Source of the DNA: Blepharisma stoltei
Lineage: Eukaryota > Ciliophora > Heterotrichea > Heterotrichida > Blepharismidae
Length of the DNA: 64,000 nt
Reading direction: 5' to 3'
Assembly (NCBI GenBank): GCA_914767885.1
Contig: CAJZBQ010000041.1
Location: 563,001-627,000 of the forward strand
Shown here: in pieces, positions 54,692 to 64,000 of the stretch
Position numbering within the stretch: position 1 is the first letter of the stretch
Layout of the letters: each line of letters starts with the position of its first letter
Made by a program: the position numbers and the translations under genes
The notes under the pieces: generated by a model
Seen by the model: only the letters and a program-made list of their open reading frames with translations
Databases searched by the model: none
What the model was told of the DNA's origin: nothing

Positions 54692-57600
54692 TTGAATATG
54701 GAGTATTCATATGGATCAAGCAGCGAAGAACTCTCTGATTCTCAAGGCTTAAAAAACTTCCTTGAAGCCTCATCTTCTGAAGAAGAAAAATTTTTTAACA
54801 AGCAAAATCCTTACCTCGATTTCAAAAAAAAAGATAACTTTTTTGCAGGAGGAGGCGATCCTTATGCATTCAACATGGATTTCAGTAACATAAAAGTCCC
54901 CAGCAAAGCCCAGCCCAAGCCCCAACCTCAGCCTCAACCTCAACCTCAAACAGCAAAAAGTGCTATAAAAACCCCTACAACCCAGGCGGGCAAAAAAGGT
55001 GTGAGCTTTGAAAAATCACGACCAAAAAGCCCTGAAGATGACGATAGGCCAATCGATATGAAAAGCAAACAAGCCAACTCTAAATTTGAGAGCATGAAAA
55101 AAGACTTCCTCAGCATGGTTCAGTCCATCAAAAACGAAGATTCCAGTTCCCATAGCTCCAAAAGCAGCAAAAATTCAGACTCACCTGCCATGCCTACTTT
55201 AAACGTAGTAAACTGAAGCGATGTTAAAGGACAACTCAAAGTCACTGATGAAGAAAAAGAAACCTCTCATAAAGAAATAAAGACTGAGCCTTTTCGGTTT
55301 GGAATTAACCCGCCTATTTCTTTAAACAAAAAACTTGACACTCCTACGCAAAAAAAGGAAACTTTTATATCTCCTCTGGATTCAGAGATGTCTGAATCTT
55401 ATCAATCGCCAAGGTCAGATTTAAAGCAAAAAGAAGAACTTGAGAGTCAAAACTCTGATTACTTTATTAAAGATGAGCTGCAAAGCAGTGAAAGAAGCTA
55501 TAAAGAAAGCAATAATACGTGGAAAAGCTATTCTGAGCATGAAGATAGTTCTAAAAAAGTTGACACACCTTTTGAAATAAGTGCGTCTCAAAGTGGACAA
55601 AAAATAGATGTGCCGATAAAGGCTACACCAATATTGAGTTATGCTCCAAAAGCTGAGCTAAATTCTACAACACCTCAACAGCTTCCCACAAATAGCCAGC
55701 CACCTTATTATGCTCCAAAAGCTGAGCTAATTTCTGCGGCACCTCAACAATTTCCCACAAATAGCCAGCCACCTGATAATACTTCAAAAGCTGAGCTAAT
55801 TTCTGCGGCCCCTCAACAATTTCCCGCAAATAGCCAGCCACCTTATTATGCTCCAAAAGCTGATCTAATTTCTGCGACACCTCAACAATTTCCCACAAAT
55901 AGCCAGCCACCTTATTATGCTCCAAAAGCTGAGCTAATTGCACAAGAAAAGCCTCCTATTTATAAATATGAGCCAAACATTCCTTTAAAATCTGAAACAG
56001 ACCGGCCACACTCTGCCTCCGATAGCCGTCCAAAACTCTCGCGAGAAAGAGAACTAGAAATAGAAATTATCGATTTAAGAGGCCGCGTAGAAAATTTACA
56101 GTCACAATTAAATATAAAACAAGAGCAAGTTGACCGCCTAGAAAATTTAAAGTCACAATGAGAAAAAAAGCAAGAGCAAGCTTACGACATCGATCTAAGA
56201 GGCCAAGTAGAATATTTTCAGTCACAAATAAAGATAATGCAAGAGCAATTAAACCACTTCGAAAATACCGAAGCTAGAGTAAAAGATTTAGAAGCTGAAA
56301 ATGAACTATTGAAGTCGGAGTTGGGAAAAAAAGAAAAAAGTCATGAAGAAAGGCTGAGGAATAGTGAATCCAGGGTTTCTGAAAGGATTATGAGAACGCT
56401 TAATATGAAATTTGAATATGAAAAAGATGAATTTGATAGGAAAAATAAAGAGCTAGAGATTGAGATAAATCAATATAAAATTGATGTTACCAGATGTGAA
56501 GCAGAAAATAGAGAATTGAGGTTCAAATTATCAAAATTGAGAGATCAAGAAGTAAAAATAAAAGAATTAGAGCAGAAAATTTACACTTTAAGCCGAAAAA
56601 ATACCCCAAGTGAAGTAAAAAAGCCAATAGAAAAAGATCTTCCAAAAGATGAAAAAGATCTTCTATTAAAAGAAATTGAAACACAAGAACAGCTTATAAA
56701 AGGTTACCAAAAGGAAAACGAAAGGCTTGTTGAAGAAATGAAAAAATTAAATTCTCAGATAAAAGAAGAGCAGGTAAAAATGCATCATGAAAACATGAAA
56801 GTAGACTTACTAAAAACCAACCTCATAAAAGACCACGGAGGGGTGCTAATCAAAGAAAACATTTCTGACTTTGGAACTATCAATGAATTAGCTGGTGGCA
56901 CTGTAATAAATAAACAAGAATATATAGAGCTCAGAGAAAGGGCGTCTAGACTTACTCGAGAATTATTCGAAAAAGAAAAGATTTTTACTGAAAAAGAATT
57001 AGAGTATCAAGAAATTATTGAAAAATTAAGAAGATTCCAAGCTGAAGCTGAATTCAGGTTTTCTACAACACAAGAAGGATTAATTAATATTCAAGAAATA
57101 AACAAAATCCATGAAAAAGAAATCAATGATTTAAAGGAAGCGTATGAAGAAGAAATTGGGAATCTGCAAGCAAGAATAAAATGGTATGTAGAAAATCAAG
57201 AATTTTTAGAAGGTCAGATTAAAGAAAGCAAGCCGCTTAAGCAAGATCTTCAAAATTTGCAAAGAGAATTAAATGAAAGACCAGCCACTGCTGATATGTG
57301 AGAGATTTAGTTAGAGAGGGTTAAAGCGGAGTTTAGCTCAGCCCTTGATCCAGTGAAGCTTTAGCTTCACGCTTGTGTGGCACTAAGCGCTTAAGCTGCT
57401 TAACACCTATTCTATGACTTCACCAAAAATGATGATATCCACATCTTTCAGGGAGACTTACCCGAACTTAGACCAATAAACTTCACCAAAAGGACTCTCT
57501 TAAGTAGTGCTCAGAGTATGAGAAAATCGTCCGATGCCTCCTTCTAGAACTACCTCTGCCATTTTCAGGCACCATAATGCTACTCCAAAAGAGCTCAATT

Positions 57601-58834
57601 TGGTGTTGTGCCGCCGGTCTTCTTGTCTGAGACCAAGGAGAGGTCCAGTTAGCCCATACCGCACCCCACCCCACCCTACCCCCGGAATTCCTCCACCTGC
57701 AATCCCATGGCCCTCCAGGAATTTTTTATTTTTTTGGCCGAAGTTTTGAGTTCATCCTATCGCTCCAAAAGCCATCCTGTGGCCTGGTGGCCGAAATTTT
57801 TATCTGCTGATATGAAGAAAATGAAAAATTTAGAAGAAAAATGTAAAGGATATGAAGAAGGGCTGAAAACCAATAGTTCGATTGCTGCTATGATTCTAGC
57901 GTCAAAACCAGACCCTGAGCAGTCTGAACTAGTGATATCATTGAAGAAAAGAATTCAAGAACTAGAAGCAATGATCATGGAAAAAGAAATTGAGCAGGAA
58001 ACCAGAATTAGAAACTTAAAGCAAGAATATGAATCTGTTAAACAAAAATTAGCTAAACAAAAAATACCAACAGGCAACAAGGGAAAACAAGCTGAAAGTG
58101 TTGCTAATCTAAGAATAAAAGAACTAGAAAAGCAGCTGGAAGATACAAGGGCTTATTACACAAAGAAACTACGTAATCCAGCTTCTAAACAAGAAGAAGA
58201 TGTCTCCAAACTTAAAATGGAATTAAGCCAAAGGCCTTCTCCTAAAGAAGTATGGGCTGAGCCATCTCCAAATCCAGTCGACACTTTGCCTGAATTCAAA
58301 GACCTTTCTGACCGCGATGCTAAATTTTTACTTTTACAATCAAATAAGCGAATAAAAGAACTCGAAGACCAAATCCAAACAGGAAATAAAGCAGCAACTA
58401 CGAATTTCACTACAGATCATGCATTATCCCTAAAAATTAATACCCTTGAAGAAGAGCTTGAAAAACTCAACGCAAAATACGAATATTCCCGAAATGAATG
58501 TGAAAAGCTTAGACTAGACAAAGAAATGCTAGAAACTCATATAGAAAGAACGCCTGTCATACCTGGGACTAGCGAATTTTTAAAATTGCAAAGAAAAATT
58601 GAAAACTTAGAAGACGCGCACTATAGGAGGGAGCAAGAGTTGATCAATAGGCTAAACTCAGTTTCACTGAGGTCTGAAAATGAAATTGAAGAAATAAAAA
58701 GAAAATTCCAAAATGAAAAAGCTGGATTGCAGAAATTAATAGCGAAAAAGAATAAAGAAATTGACGAGTTCAGAATTGAGCTGGAAGAGCTGCTTTCAGA
58801 GATTGAAAGACTCAGATCAAGAAAAGCTGCTTAA
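54692..58834 (+). CDS. Long coiled-coil protein resembling CEP162
   Basis: 1208 residues after removing R12. The N-terminal 450 residues are acidic and serine-rich, with an SKAQPKPQPQPQPQPQ stretch and a four- to five-fold repeat of YAPKAELISAAPQQFPTNSQ (about 55640-55935). The rest is nearly continuous coiled coil. Around the insert, IKWYVENQEFLEGQ and NSSIAAMILASKPDPEQSEL followed by LKKRIQELEAMIMEKE resemble CEP162, a distal-centriole protein that tethers the transition zone. Basal bodies are plentiful in ciliates, so the role would fit. Several TGA codons are Trp (LKSQWEKKQEQ, TADMWE before the join). The CEP162 call is by pattern only. Confidence 0.62.
57299..57803 (-). mobile_element. 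Retroposon-like insert R12 in the CEP162-like gene
   Basis: 505 bp flanked by a perfect 11-bp repeat CTGCTGATATG (57288-57298, 57804-57814). Tail at left GAGATTTAGTTAGAGAGGG; inverted head ATAAAAATTTCGG slightly diverged from the class. Removal of 516 bp restores ERPATADMKKMKNLEEK. Confidence 0.8.
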
Positions 58835-58871
58835 TTAATTTTCATTTTATTTTTATTTAATTTCTGTCAAA

Positions 58872-59600
58872 CTACTCAAAAAAGTAAAGATTTGCCATCA
58901 GCATTATAGTTATGTGTCCTCCTAGTCCTATTACCCCAACCCCAATTTTTGCTACTTGGCTCATAATTTCTATTTCATTCCAATAATTCTTGACTAGCAG
59001 AATCCCTGACCATACTGCTGCAAGGCTCATTAACACCCATCTGAATACTGACGAAGGGATTGCACACAGTAATACAGTAGGCAAAAAAATCACATAAGAG
59101 TAACCATATATTGATAAAAGTTCGAGAAATTTAACTTGGCTGCCACTATGAGACAGAATAAAATAACAAATTGTAGGTATCAAAAAAACCAAACTGTACA
59201 CCAGTGCAATTCCTGTCACCAATTTATGAGGCTCAAATGGGTTATCTGTAGAGAAATTCCCAGCTGCTGCTAATAAAAAAATTAATGTTGTAGCAGTTCA
59301 GAATGGGCAATAGAGATCAGGCAGTTTATCTTCAAAAAATGTTGAAGTCTGCCATGGCAAAATTGCTTTGCGGATTCGATAAAACACAGTAACAGAGTCT
59401 ACATCAAAAAATGGTTTGAAATATTCTAATTCCCAGCATCTTGCTTTTCGAGGAGTCTGAATTTGTTGTCCTAAGTTTTGATTTTGGAATCCTTCAAACT
59501 GAGTAGGTGGAGATAGCTTTGCGGGTTCATCTCGGTCTGATTCCAGATTAATCATATCAAATCCCTTGGGCTCTTGATTGTAATCTGCTTGATTTTCCAT
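58872..59600 (-). CDS. Yip1-domain (YIPF) membrane protein
   Basis: 242 residues. A cytosolic N-terminus ends with ELEYFKPFFDVDSVTVFYRI, the YIPF1/2 motif before the membrane part, then five hydrophobic segments (TATTLIFLLAAAGNF, VTGIALVYSLVFLIPTICYF, SYVIFLPTVLLCAIPSSVF and others). A TGA near 59299 is Trp (LYCPFWTATT). Includes the Yip1 hallmark YGYS-ΦΦ-P (YGYSYVIFLP). Yip1 proteins bind Rab GTPases and work in ER-Golgi traffic. Starts at ATG 59600, ends at TAA 58872. Confidence 0.85.
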
Positions 59601-59691
59601 TTAATAATATCCTGATCTTATAATTGTTAGAAATGGTATGTCTGATTTTTTAAATAATTATTTCTGAAAAATCTAAGAAATTGTTTAACTT

Positions 59692-60300
59692 CTAAATAGA
59701 CTCGAATGGATTATTGGAAACCTCTTCAGCTGCTAAGCTATTTTCTGCAAGTCTTGGATCACCTAATGGATACCATCCCATAAGATAAGGAATTGAATAC
59801 TAAATAGCAGATACCTCAAGCAATTGCCTGGTAATATAATATTCACTAGGTGTCATAGTAAATTCTTTTTTATCAACAGGCGTATTTCCATTCAAAATTT
59901 CCAGCTTCAATGAATACCCTCCTTCAGATCTAAAAAACTTCAAAAGCTTTGTTTCATCGTTAGAATTATTATGCCTTCTCCATTCGACAGGATTATTTCC
60001 TATGGACACGTAGTCATATATATTTTCGACTTGGAGAGTGAACGTCTTTTTATTTGCTGGGTTTATTTTGGCCCTGCCTTCAGCTTGATTGAAATCTTTT
60101 GGCAAAAATTCAAGAATTATGACTCCTTTGCTTTTGAGATAAATTGTCCCTCCAGATTGTGCGAATCTTGCTTTTAATGGGACAAAGGACAATACAGAAT
60201 CATCATGAAACATTTGATGATTAATGTTTACACGCTTTTCTATAGATGGAGTTGTCCATGGGGAAGAGGCAAATCTGCGTAGTATCCTCATGTGCAGCAT
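59692..60300 (-). CDS. Whirly / mitochondrial MRP-type nucleic-acid-binding protein
   Basis: 197 residues with one 15-nt intron (59800-59814). VNINHQMFHDDSVLSFVPLK and SKGVIILEFLPKD match the Whirly/MRP1-MRP2 fold (K.A....P..P.F......G...L.F.P), FTLQVENIYDYVSIGN follows, and after splicing the chain reads QLLEYSIPYLMGWYPLGDPR, whose YxxPYLLGW end is characteristic of the family. Without splicing it would stop early at VSAI. The Arg/Ser-rich N-terminus (MRILRRFASSPW) looks like a mitochondrial presequence. Family members bind single-stranded DNA or guide RNA in organelles. Confidence 0.75.
59800..59814 (-). other. 15-nt intron
   Basis: Minus strand GTATCTGCTATTTAG; its own TAG would end the Whirly-like protein before the conserved YSIPYLMGW motif. 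Confidence 0.85.
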
Positions 60301-60354
60301 ATTTTTATATGTATATTTTATGTTAGTTTATGATATTTTATAATTATTTTGTTG

Positions 60355-62181
60355 CTACCTCCGAAACCAGCCTTTTTTCCCATTTTTCAGCTCTAGATAC
60401 ATCATTTTGTAGTTGTCTCGATCAGTGGCTGCTTCAGCGTAGTTTATACTGGCTTGAATGGCTACACATTCTGTCTCTTTAAGCCTATTTTGAAGTTTGA
60501 GATTTTCTTCTTCTAGTAATTTAATTTTTTGAGTTTTTCTACCCAAAGTCTCGAATTCCTTTTTCATTGACAAATTTTCTTCCTTTAATGCGTTGATTAA
60601 AGCATCTTTTTCTAAGTCTTTTTTATAGTCAAAGTGGAAAAATCTAGGGGTGTTTCCTTTCGAGCTTCGATCACTAAGCTGGCCTAATTCATCCTGTAGC
60701 GAGCTATCTTGATTGGTAGATAACCTATTAATATCAATATTATCTCTAAGTTCTCTAATTTCGTTTTCCAGTTCAGATTTTTCTTGTATAAGTTTATGCA
60801 CTCTATTTTGAAGCTCATTTTGTAAATCCTCTTTTGATTTTGTTGCTGAACTTTCTTGCTTTTCCAATTTATGCTTCATTTCTTCAATCTCTTCTTTATA
60901 GCTTAAAACAAGCTCGGTGAGTGTCCTTTTTTCTTTATCAGAAATTTCGCTTTTCTTGCTCAACTCTTCTTTTGCCTGCATCAATTTTTCATTGATTTTT
61001 TCTTTTTCTTCTGACTTTTCAGACAATGCCTGCTTTGACATTTTCAGTTGATTTTGCAAAGAATTGCATTGTCTTTCAAGATCCTGTATTTTTTCATTTG
61101 CACTTGAATATGAATCTTCACAAACGTTTGTCATTTCTGCCTCTAAATTTTGTATTGTTTTCTGGTAAGCAGAAATTTCTTTATTTAATTGAGCATTTTC
61201 TTTCTCAAGTGACTTTATTTTTTCTACTAAAGAAGCAACTCGGTTTTCTAGCTCTTCATTCTCTTCATCAAGCTTAGTAGTTGATTTAGAATATTCTTTC
61301 TTTTTCAAGGACAGCTTTTCCTCCATCATCGATATTGAGGATTTCAAAGTTTCTATTTCATTCTCGTAGTCGATTTTTAATTTTTCTATTTCTGAGTCTT
61401 TTTCTTTAATCCCCCCCTCCGTGAGTGAACAAAACCATTAGAAAAATCGCCATTTTTTGCCCAAAAGCCCGCCCTCCGTGAGTGAACAAAAATCTTTTAA
61501 TAGAAAAAATTTTTTATGGAAAAATATGTTGATATATAAGTGATAATTAGCATAATGAAATCTAGAGCCAATTCTGTTTCATTTTAAACAAATTGCGTTT
61601 TAAAACATAAATTTTATAAATTAAATTAGTATTTGCTTTCCAATTTTTGTGAATTAGGATTTTTTTTTAAATTTCGAAAACAAAAAATAAACCCCCCTCC
61701 GTGAGTGAACAAAATTTTTTTGTTCACTCACGGAGTGGGGAGGGGGGGTAAGAGCTTCTTCCATGTGTTGAGATTTCAGGTAAAAGTCTTTTACAAGAGA
61801 TTTTAATTTTTCATTTTCATCGGTAAGCTCTTCTGTGGTTTTTTCAGAAATTGAAGTGCGGACTTGACTTTCTGCATCAATTTGGACATCAATGTTATCT
61901 GAGGGATCTGAAGTTTCTCCTTGAAAGATTAAAAATTCATTGTTTCTGCAAGAGAGCTCGTCAACGTCGTTTATTGATACACATTTTATTGTGCCGAGGT
62001 CACTGCTATCTATAGGGATGGGCAATGACCCACCTAAACTTCTTTGGCGCTCATAGGAGGTTCTTGGGGTGCTACCTCGAGATAATTGTGGGGCTACAAA
62101 ACTACTAGAATGAAAGGTGTTCGCTAGATCAAAGTCTTCTATTTCATCTTCTGTAACGTTTGATTTAGAATCTTCTGACAT
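60355..62181 (-). CDS. Long coiled-coil protein, interrupted by a MITE
   Basis: 494 residues after removing 342 bp. The N-terminal 140 residues are acidic and serine-rich (SKSNVTEDEIEDFDLANTF); the remaining 350 are unbroken coiled coil (KLDEENEELENRVASLVEKI, KEELSKKSEISDKEKRTL). The insert lies in the first heptads; the join reads SQHMEEALKEKDSEIEKLK. No family is recognised. Ends at TAG/TAA side with WFRR at 60355. Confidence 0.8.
61409..61750. mobile_element. CTCCC-ended MITE copy D (342 bp), with doubled end
   Basis: Flanked by TAA on both sides (61407, 61749). Left end CCCCCCCTCCGTGAGTGAAC, a second copy of the same repeat at 61470, and a tight palindrome GTGAGTGAACAAAA...TTTTGTTCACTCAC at the right end (61702-61731). 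Interior like copies A and C. Confidence 0.82.
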
Positions 62182-62511
62182 TAAATATGATACTTAATAA
62201 TTAAAAACTCTGGAAGATTGTTGAATTTTTATAAATGAAAATTGATGAAAAAGGAGAAATTTTTTGCTTAAATGACAACATTATATAAAAAATATGAAAA
62301 TAAGCCAAGAGAAAGAGAGCGATTATCTTTTCGATTCAAAGAATTAAAAACTGATTTATTAATTCCTTCAATTATAAAAAGCTTTAATTTAGCAGTATTT
62401 TGTGCGCTATCTCTTTAAAAAATAAAAAATAATAATTTCACCAAATTTTTCACGGACTTTCAAATTAGACTCCTGTTTGTTTTTAAATTTCATCATGTCC
62501 ACAGAAATAAG

Positions 62512-62871
62512 ATGTCAAAGCTCCAAGACCTAATAGAAAGCTTCACTCAGGCTTTTTATAATGATGACTTTTCAGCGCAGATGGATCTACATAGTAGGAT
62601 AGAAGACCATCTTAATAAATTCCCTGAAAGTTTAGATGGCTGTTCCTTAACATGTGAGTACAAAAAATTTTGCTCTGACTGGGATCAATATAGCTCATAC
62701 CCCTTTATAGATTCCTTTATCGAGCAAAATGTATTGGACTATTGAACGAGCAAAACAGAGTCTCTCAAAGAGATGAGCTCAATCTCTATATCAGAAAGTG
62801 CTAAAAAGTGACATGTCAAAACATGGTGACAAGTGTGAAAAAAGTTGACAAGTAAACGCGCAAATTTTTAA
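62512..62871 (+). CDS. Unrecognised protein, probably cut short by the inverted-repeat element
   Basis: 119 residues as read to TAA 62871, with TGA as Trp three or more times (VLDYWTSKTES, KKWHVKTWWQVWKK). The first 90 residues look like normal protein (MSKLQDLIESFTQAFYNDDF, SRIEDHLNKFPESLDGCS). The last 15 lie inside the terminal repeat of the element that begins near 62834, so the natural C-terminus is probably beyond the window. Family unknown. Confidence 0.55.
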
Positions 62872-62966
62872 AATGGCTTCATTATTAAAATAAGATACCA
62901 AATTAGACTGGATTGATTAATAACTAAAAATCTTATTTTAAAGGTCTTATAAATTAATGATAATTA

Positions 62967-63870
62967 TTATAAAGATGGAGTCCATTATGGAAGAAATTGC
63001 ACATGAACTCTCAAAATTGAAAATGCAAAAAGGGGACTTACCGAGCGAGTGCTATAACTCCAGTTAGCATATCATGCAAAAACTCCAGTAGGATTTTCAC
63101 TTAAGTGATTATAAAGATGGAATCCATTATGGAAGAAATTGCACATGAACTCTCAAAATTGAAAATGCAAAGGGGGACTTACCGAGCGAACTATTGCATA
63201 GGTCTCCAAGTGCTATATAGCGCTTTCCCGAGGATGGCGCGGAATGGCGCCATCCTCGGGAAAGCCAGGAAGGCATCCACACGGGAACTGGGAGTTCCAC
63301 GTGTGGATGCCATTTTGACATGTGGAAGTTTGGATCCCACATGTCAAAAATGGCATCCACACGTGGAACTCCCAGTTCCCGTGTGGATGCTTAATTGACT
63401 TTCCCGAGGATGGCGCCATTCCGCGCCATCCTCGGGAAAGCGCTATAACTCCAGTAAGCATATCATTCAAGGATTTTCACTTAAGTGATTATAAAGATGG
63501 AGTCCATTATGGAAGAAATTGCACATGAACTCTCAAAATTGAAAATGCAAAGGGGGACTTACCGAGCGAACTAGTGCATAGGTCTTCAAGTGCTATAACT
63601 CCAGTTAGCATATCATACAAAAACTCCAGTAGGATTTTGACTTAAGCAATTATAAAGATGGAGCCCATTATGGAAGAAATTGCACTTGAACTTTAAAATC
63701 TGAAAATGCAAAGGGGGGACTTACCGAGCGAACAGTTGTATAGGTCTTCAAGTGCTATAACTCTAGTAAGCATATCATGCAAAAATTCCAGTAGGATTTT
63801 TACTTAAGTGATTATAAAGATGGAATCCACTGTGGAAGAATTTGCACATGAACTCTTAAAATTGAAAAAT
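62967..63870 (+). repeat. Minisatellite, five units of about 142-162 bp
   Basis: Units begin TTATAAAGATGGARTCCATT at about 62967, 63109, 63489, 63650 and 63812. The 63109-63489 spacing is 150 bp once P4 is removed. Each unit keeps an open stretch reading MEEIAHELSKLKMQ and the phrase GGGGACTTACCGAGCGA then GTGCTATAACTCCAGTWAGC. Confidence 0.8.
63216..63445. mobile_element. Palindromic IES P4 (230 bp) inside a minisatellite unit
   Basis: Inserted into GTGCTATAACTCC, which is intact in other units, with TATA at both borders. Hairpins CGAGGATGGCGC...GCGCCATCCTCG at both ends and inverted copies of GGCATCCACACGGGAACTGG inside. Same family as P3 by its terminal hairpins and by the CCACACG...CGTGTGG interior. 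Confidence 0.9.
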
Positions 63871-64000
63871 ATTAAATAAATAGCCCTCATATTAATTTGG
63901 AATTATTATCTTCAGTCTAATTGGGTATCTTAAGTCTTAATTATTTTAATAATAAAGCCATTTTAAAAATTTGGCGCGTTTACTTGTCAACTTTTTTCAG

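Larger units (their letters stand above)
62834..64000. mobile_element. Large terminal-inverted-repeat element, right end at or beyond the window edge
   Basis: The left end TGAAAAAAGTTGACAAGTAA followed by ACGCGCAAATTTTTAAAATG is matched in reverse at the right edge of the window (63900-64000). The repeat is about 80-90 bp with a few differences. Between them is a minisatellite and palindromic IES P4, with no transposase. It would be about 1.17 kb. Confidence 0.7.

Noticed and set aside
62869-62871. TAA 62869-62871 as the natural end of the last gene
   Set aside because: The last codons fall in the terminal inverted repeat of the element, which is repeated in reverse at the window edge, so the stop is probably element sequence.

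Overview
This window reads as germline (micronuclear) DNA of a heterotrich ciliate of the Blepharisma type. Four signs agree. (1) In-frame TGA codons are read as tryptophan in almost every gene (for example the LNR protein at 708-1409, the MORN protein at 11832-13420 and the Yip1 protein at 58872-59600), while genes end at TAA or TAG. (2) Seven spliceosomal introns are only 15 or 16 nt long, GT...AG. (3) Genes sit close together on both strands in AT-rich DNA. (4) Most coding regions are cut by inserts whose removal, usually between two TA dinucleotides or between two copies of a short direct repeat, restores the reading frame and a recognisable protein. These inserts behave as internal eliminated sequences (IESs). 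Coordinates of interrupted genes below span first to last codon, inserts included; all joins were made by hand from frame and family resemblance.

Layout. 0-10 kb: truncated haemoglobin, secreted LNR protein, coiled-coil protein, LIM protein, Ash2-type SPRY protein, second coiled-coil protein. 10-25 kb: decayed citrate synthase, MORN/IQ protein, isocitrate lyase/PEP mutase family enzyme, FHA-RINGv protein, a 1165-residue kelch membrane protein, CNOT4-like RRM protein, TPR protein, triosephosphate isomerase. 26-36 kb: Rab-like GTPase and a Rab remnant, a Piwi protein with an intact catalytic tetrad, glucosidase II alpha. 37-45 kb: a large gene joining an ARID domain to an ALKBH5-like dioxygenase, then two GLTP paralogues. 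45-54 kb: L7Ae-like protein, proline-rich protein, an unrecognised protein, phosphatidylinositol 4-kinase, a dead cathepsin-like gene. 54-64 kb: CEP162-like coiled-coil protein, Yip1 protein, Whirly/MRP-type protein, coiled-coil protein, and the left part of a large inverted-repeat element that holds a minisatellite.

Inserts fall into classes. (a) Four large nested palindromes of 226-233 bp (13058, 20221, 37516, 63216). (b) Twelve retroposon-like elements of about 0.39-0.68 kb with a head near TAAAATGG, an AT microsatellite-like tail and 10-17 bp target duplications; eight lie inside coding sequence. (c) MITEs with CTCCC...GGGAG ends flanked mostly by 3-bp TNA repeats, in three sequence groups. 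(d) Elements with 7-9 bp target duplications (6174, 34381, 39584, 49952). (e) Short unique TA-bounded IESs of about 40-110 bp. Several are nested. At least five inserts in coding sequence have no TA in the repeated flank, so TA-to-TA cutting alone cannot explain clean removal. Blepharisma germline IESs and MITEs are established in the literature; the palindrome class, the retroposon-like class and the non-TA borders are the parts most worth checking.
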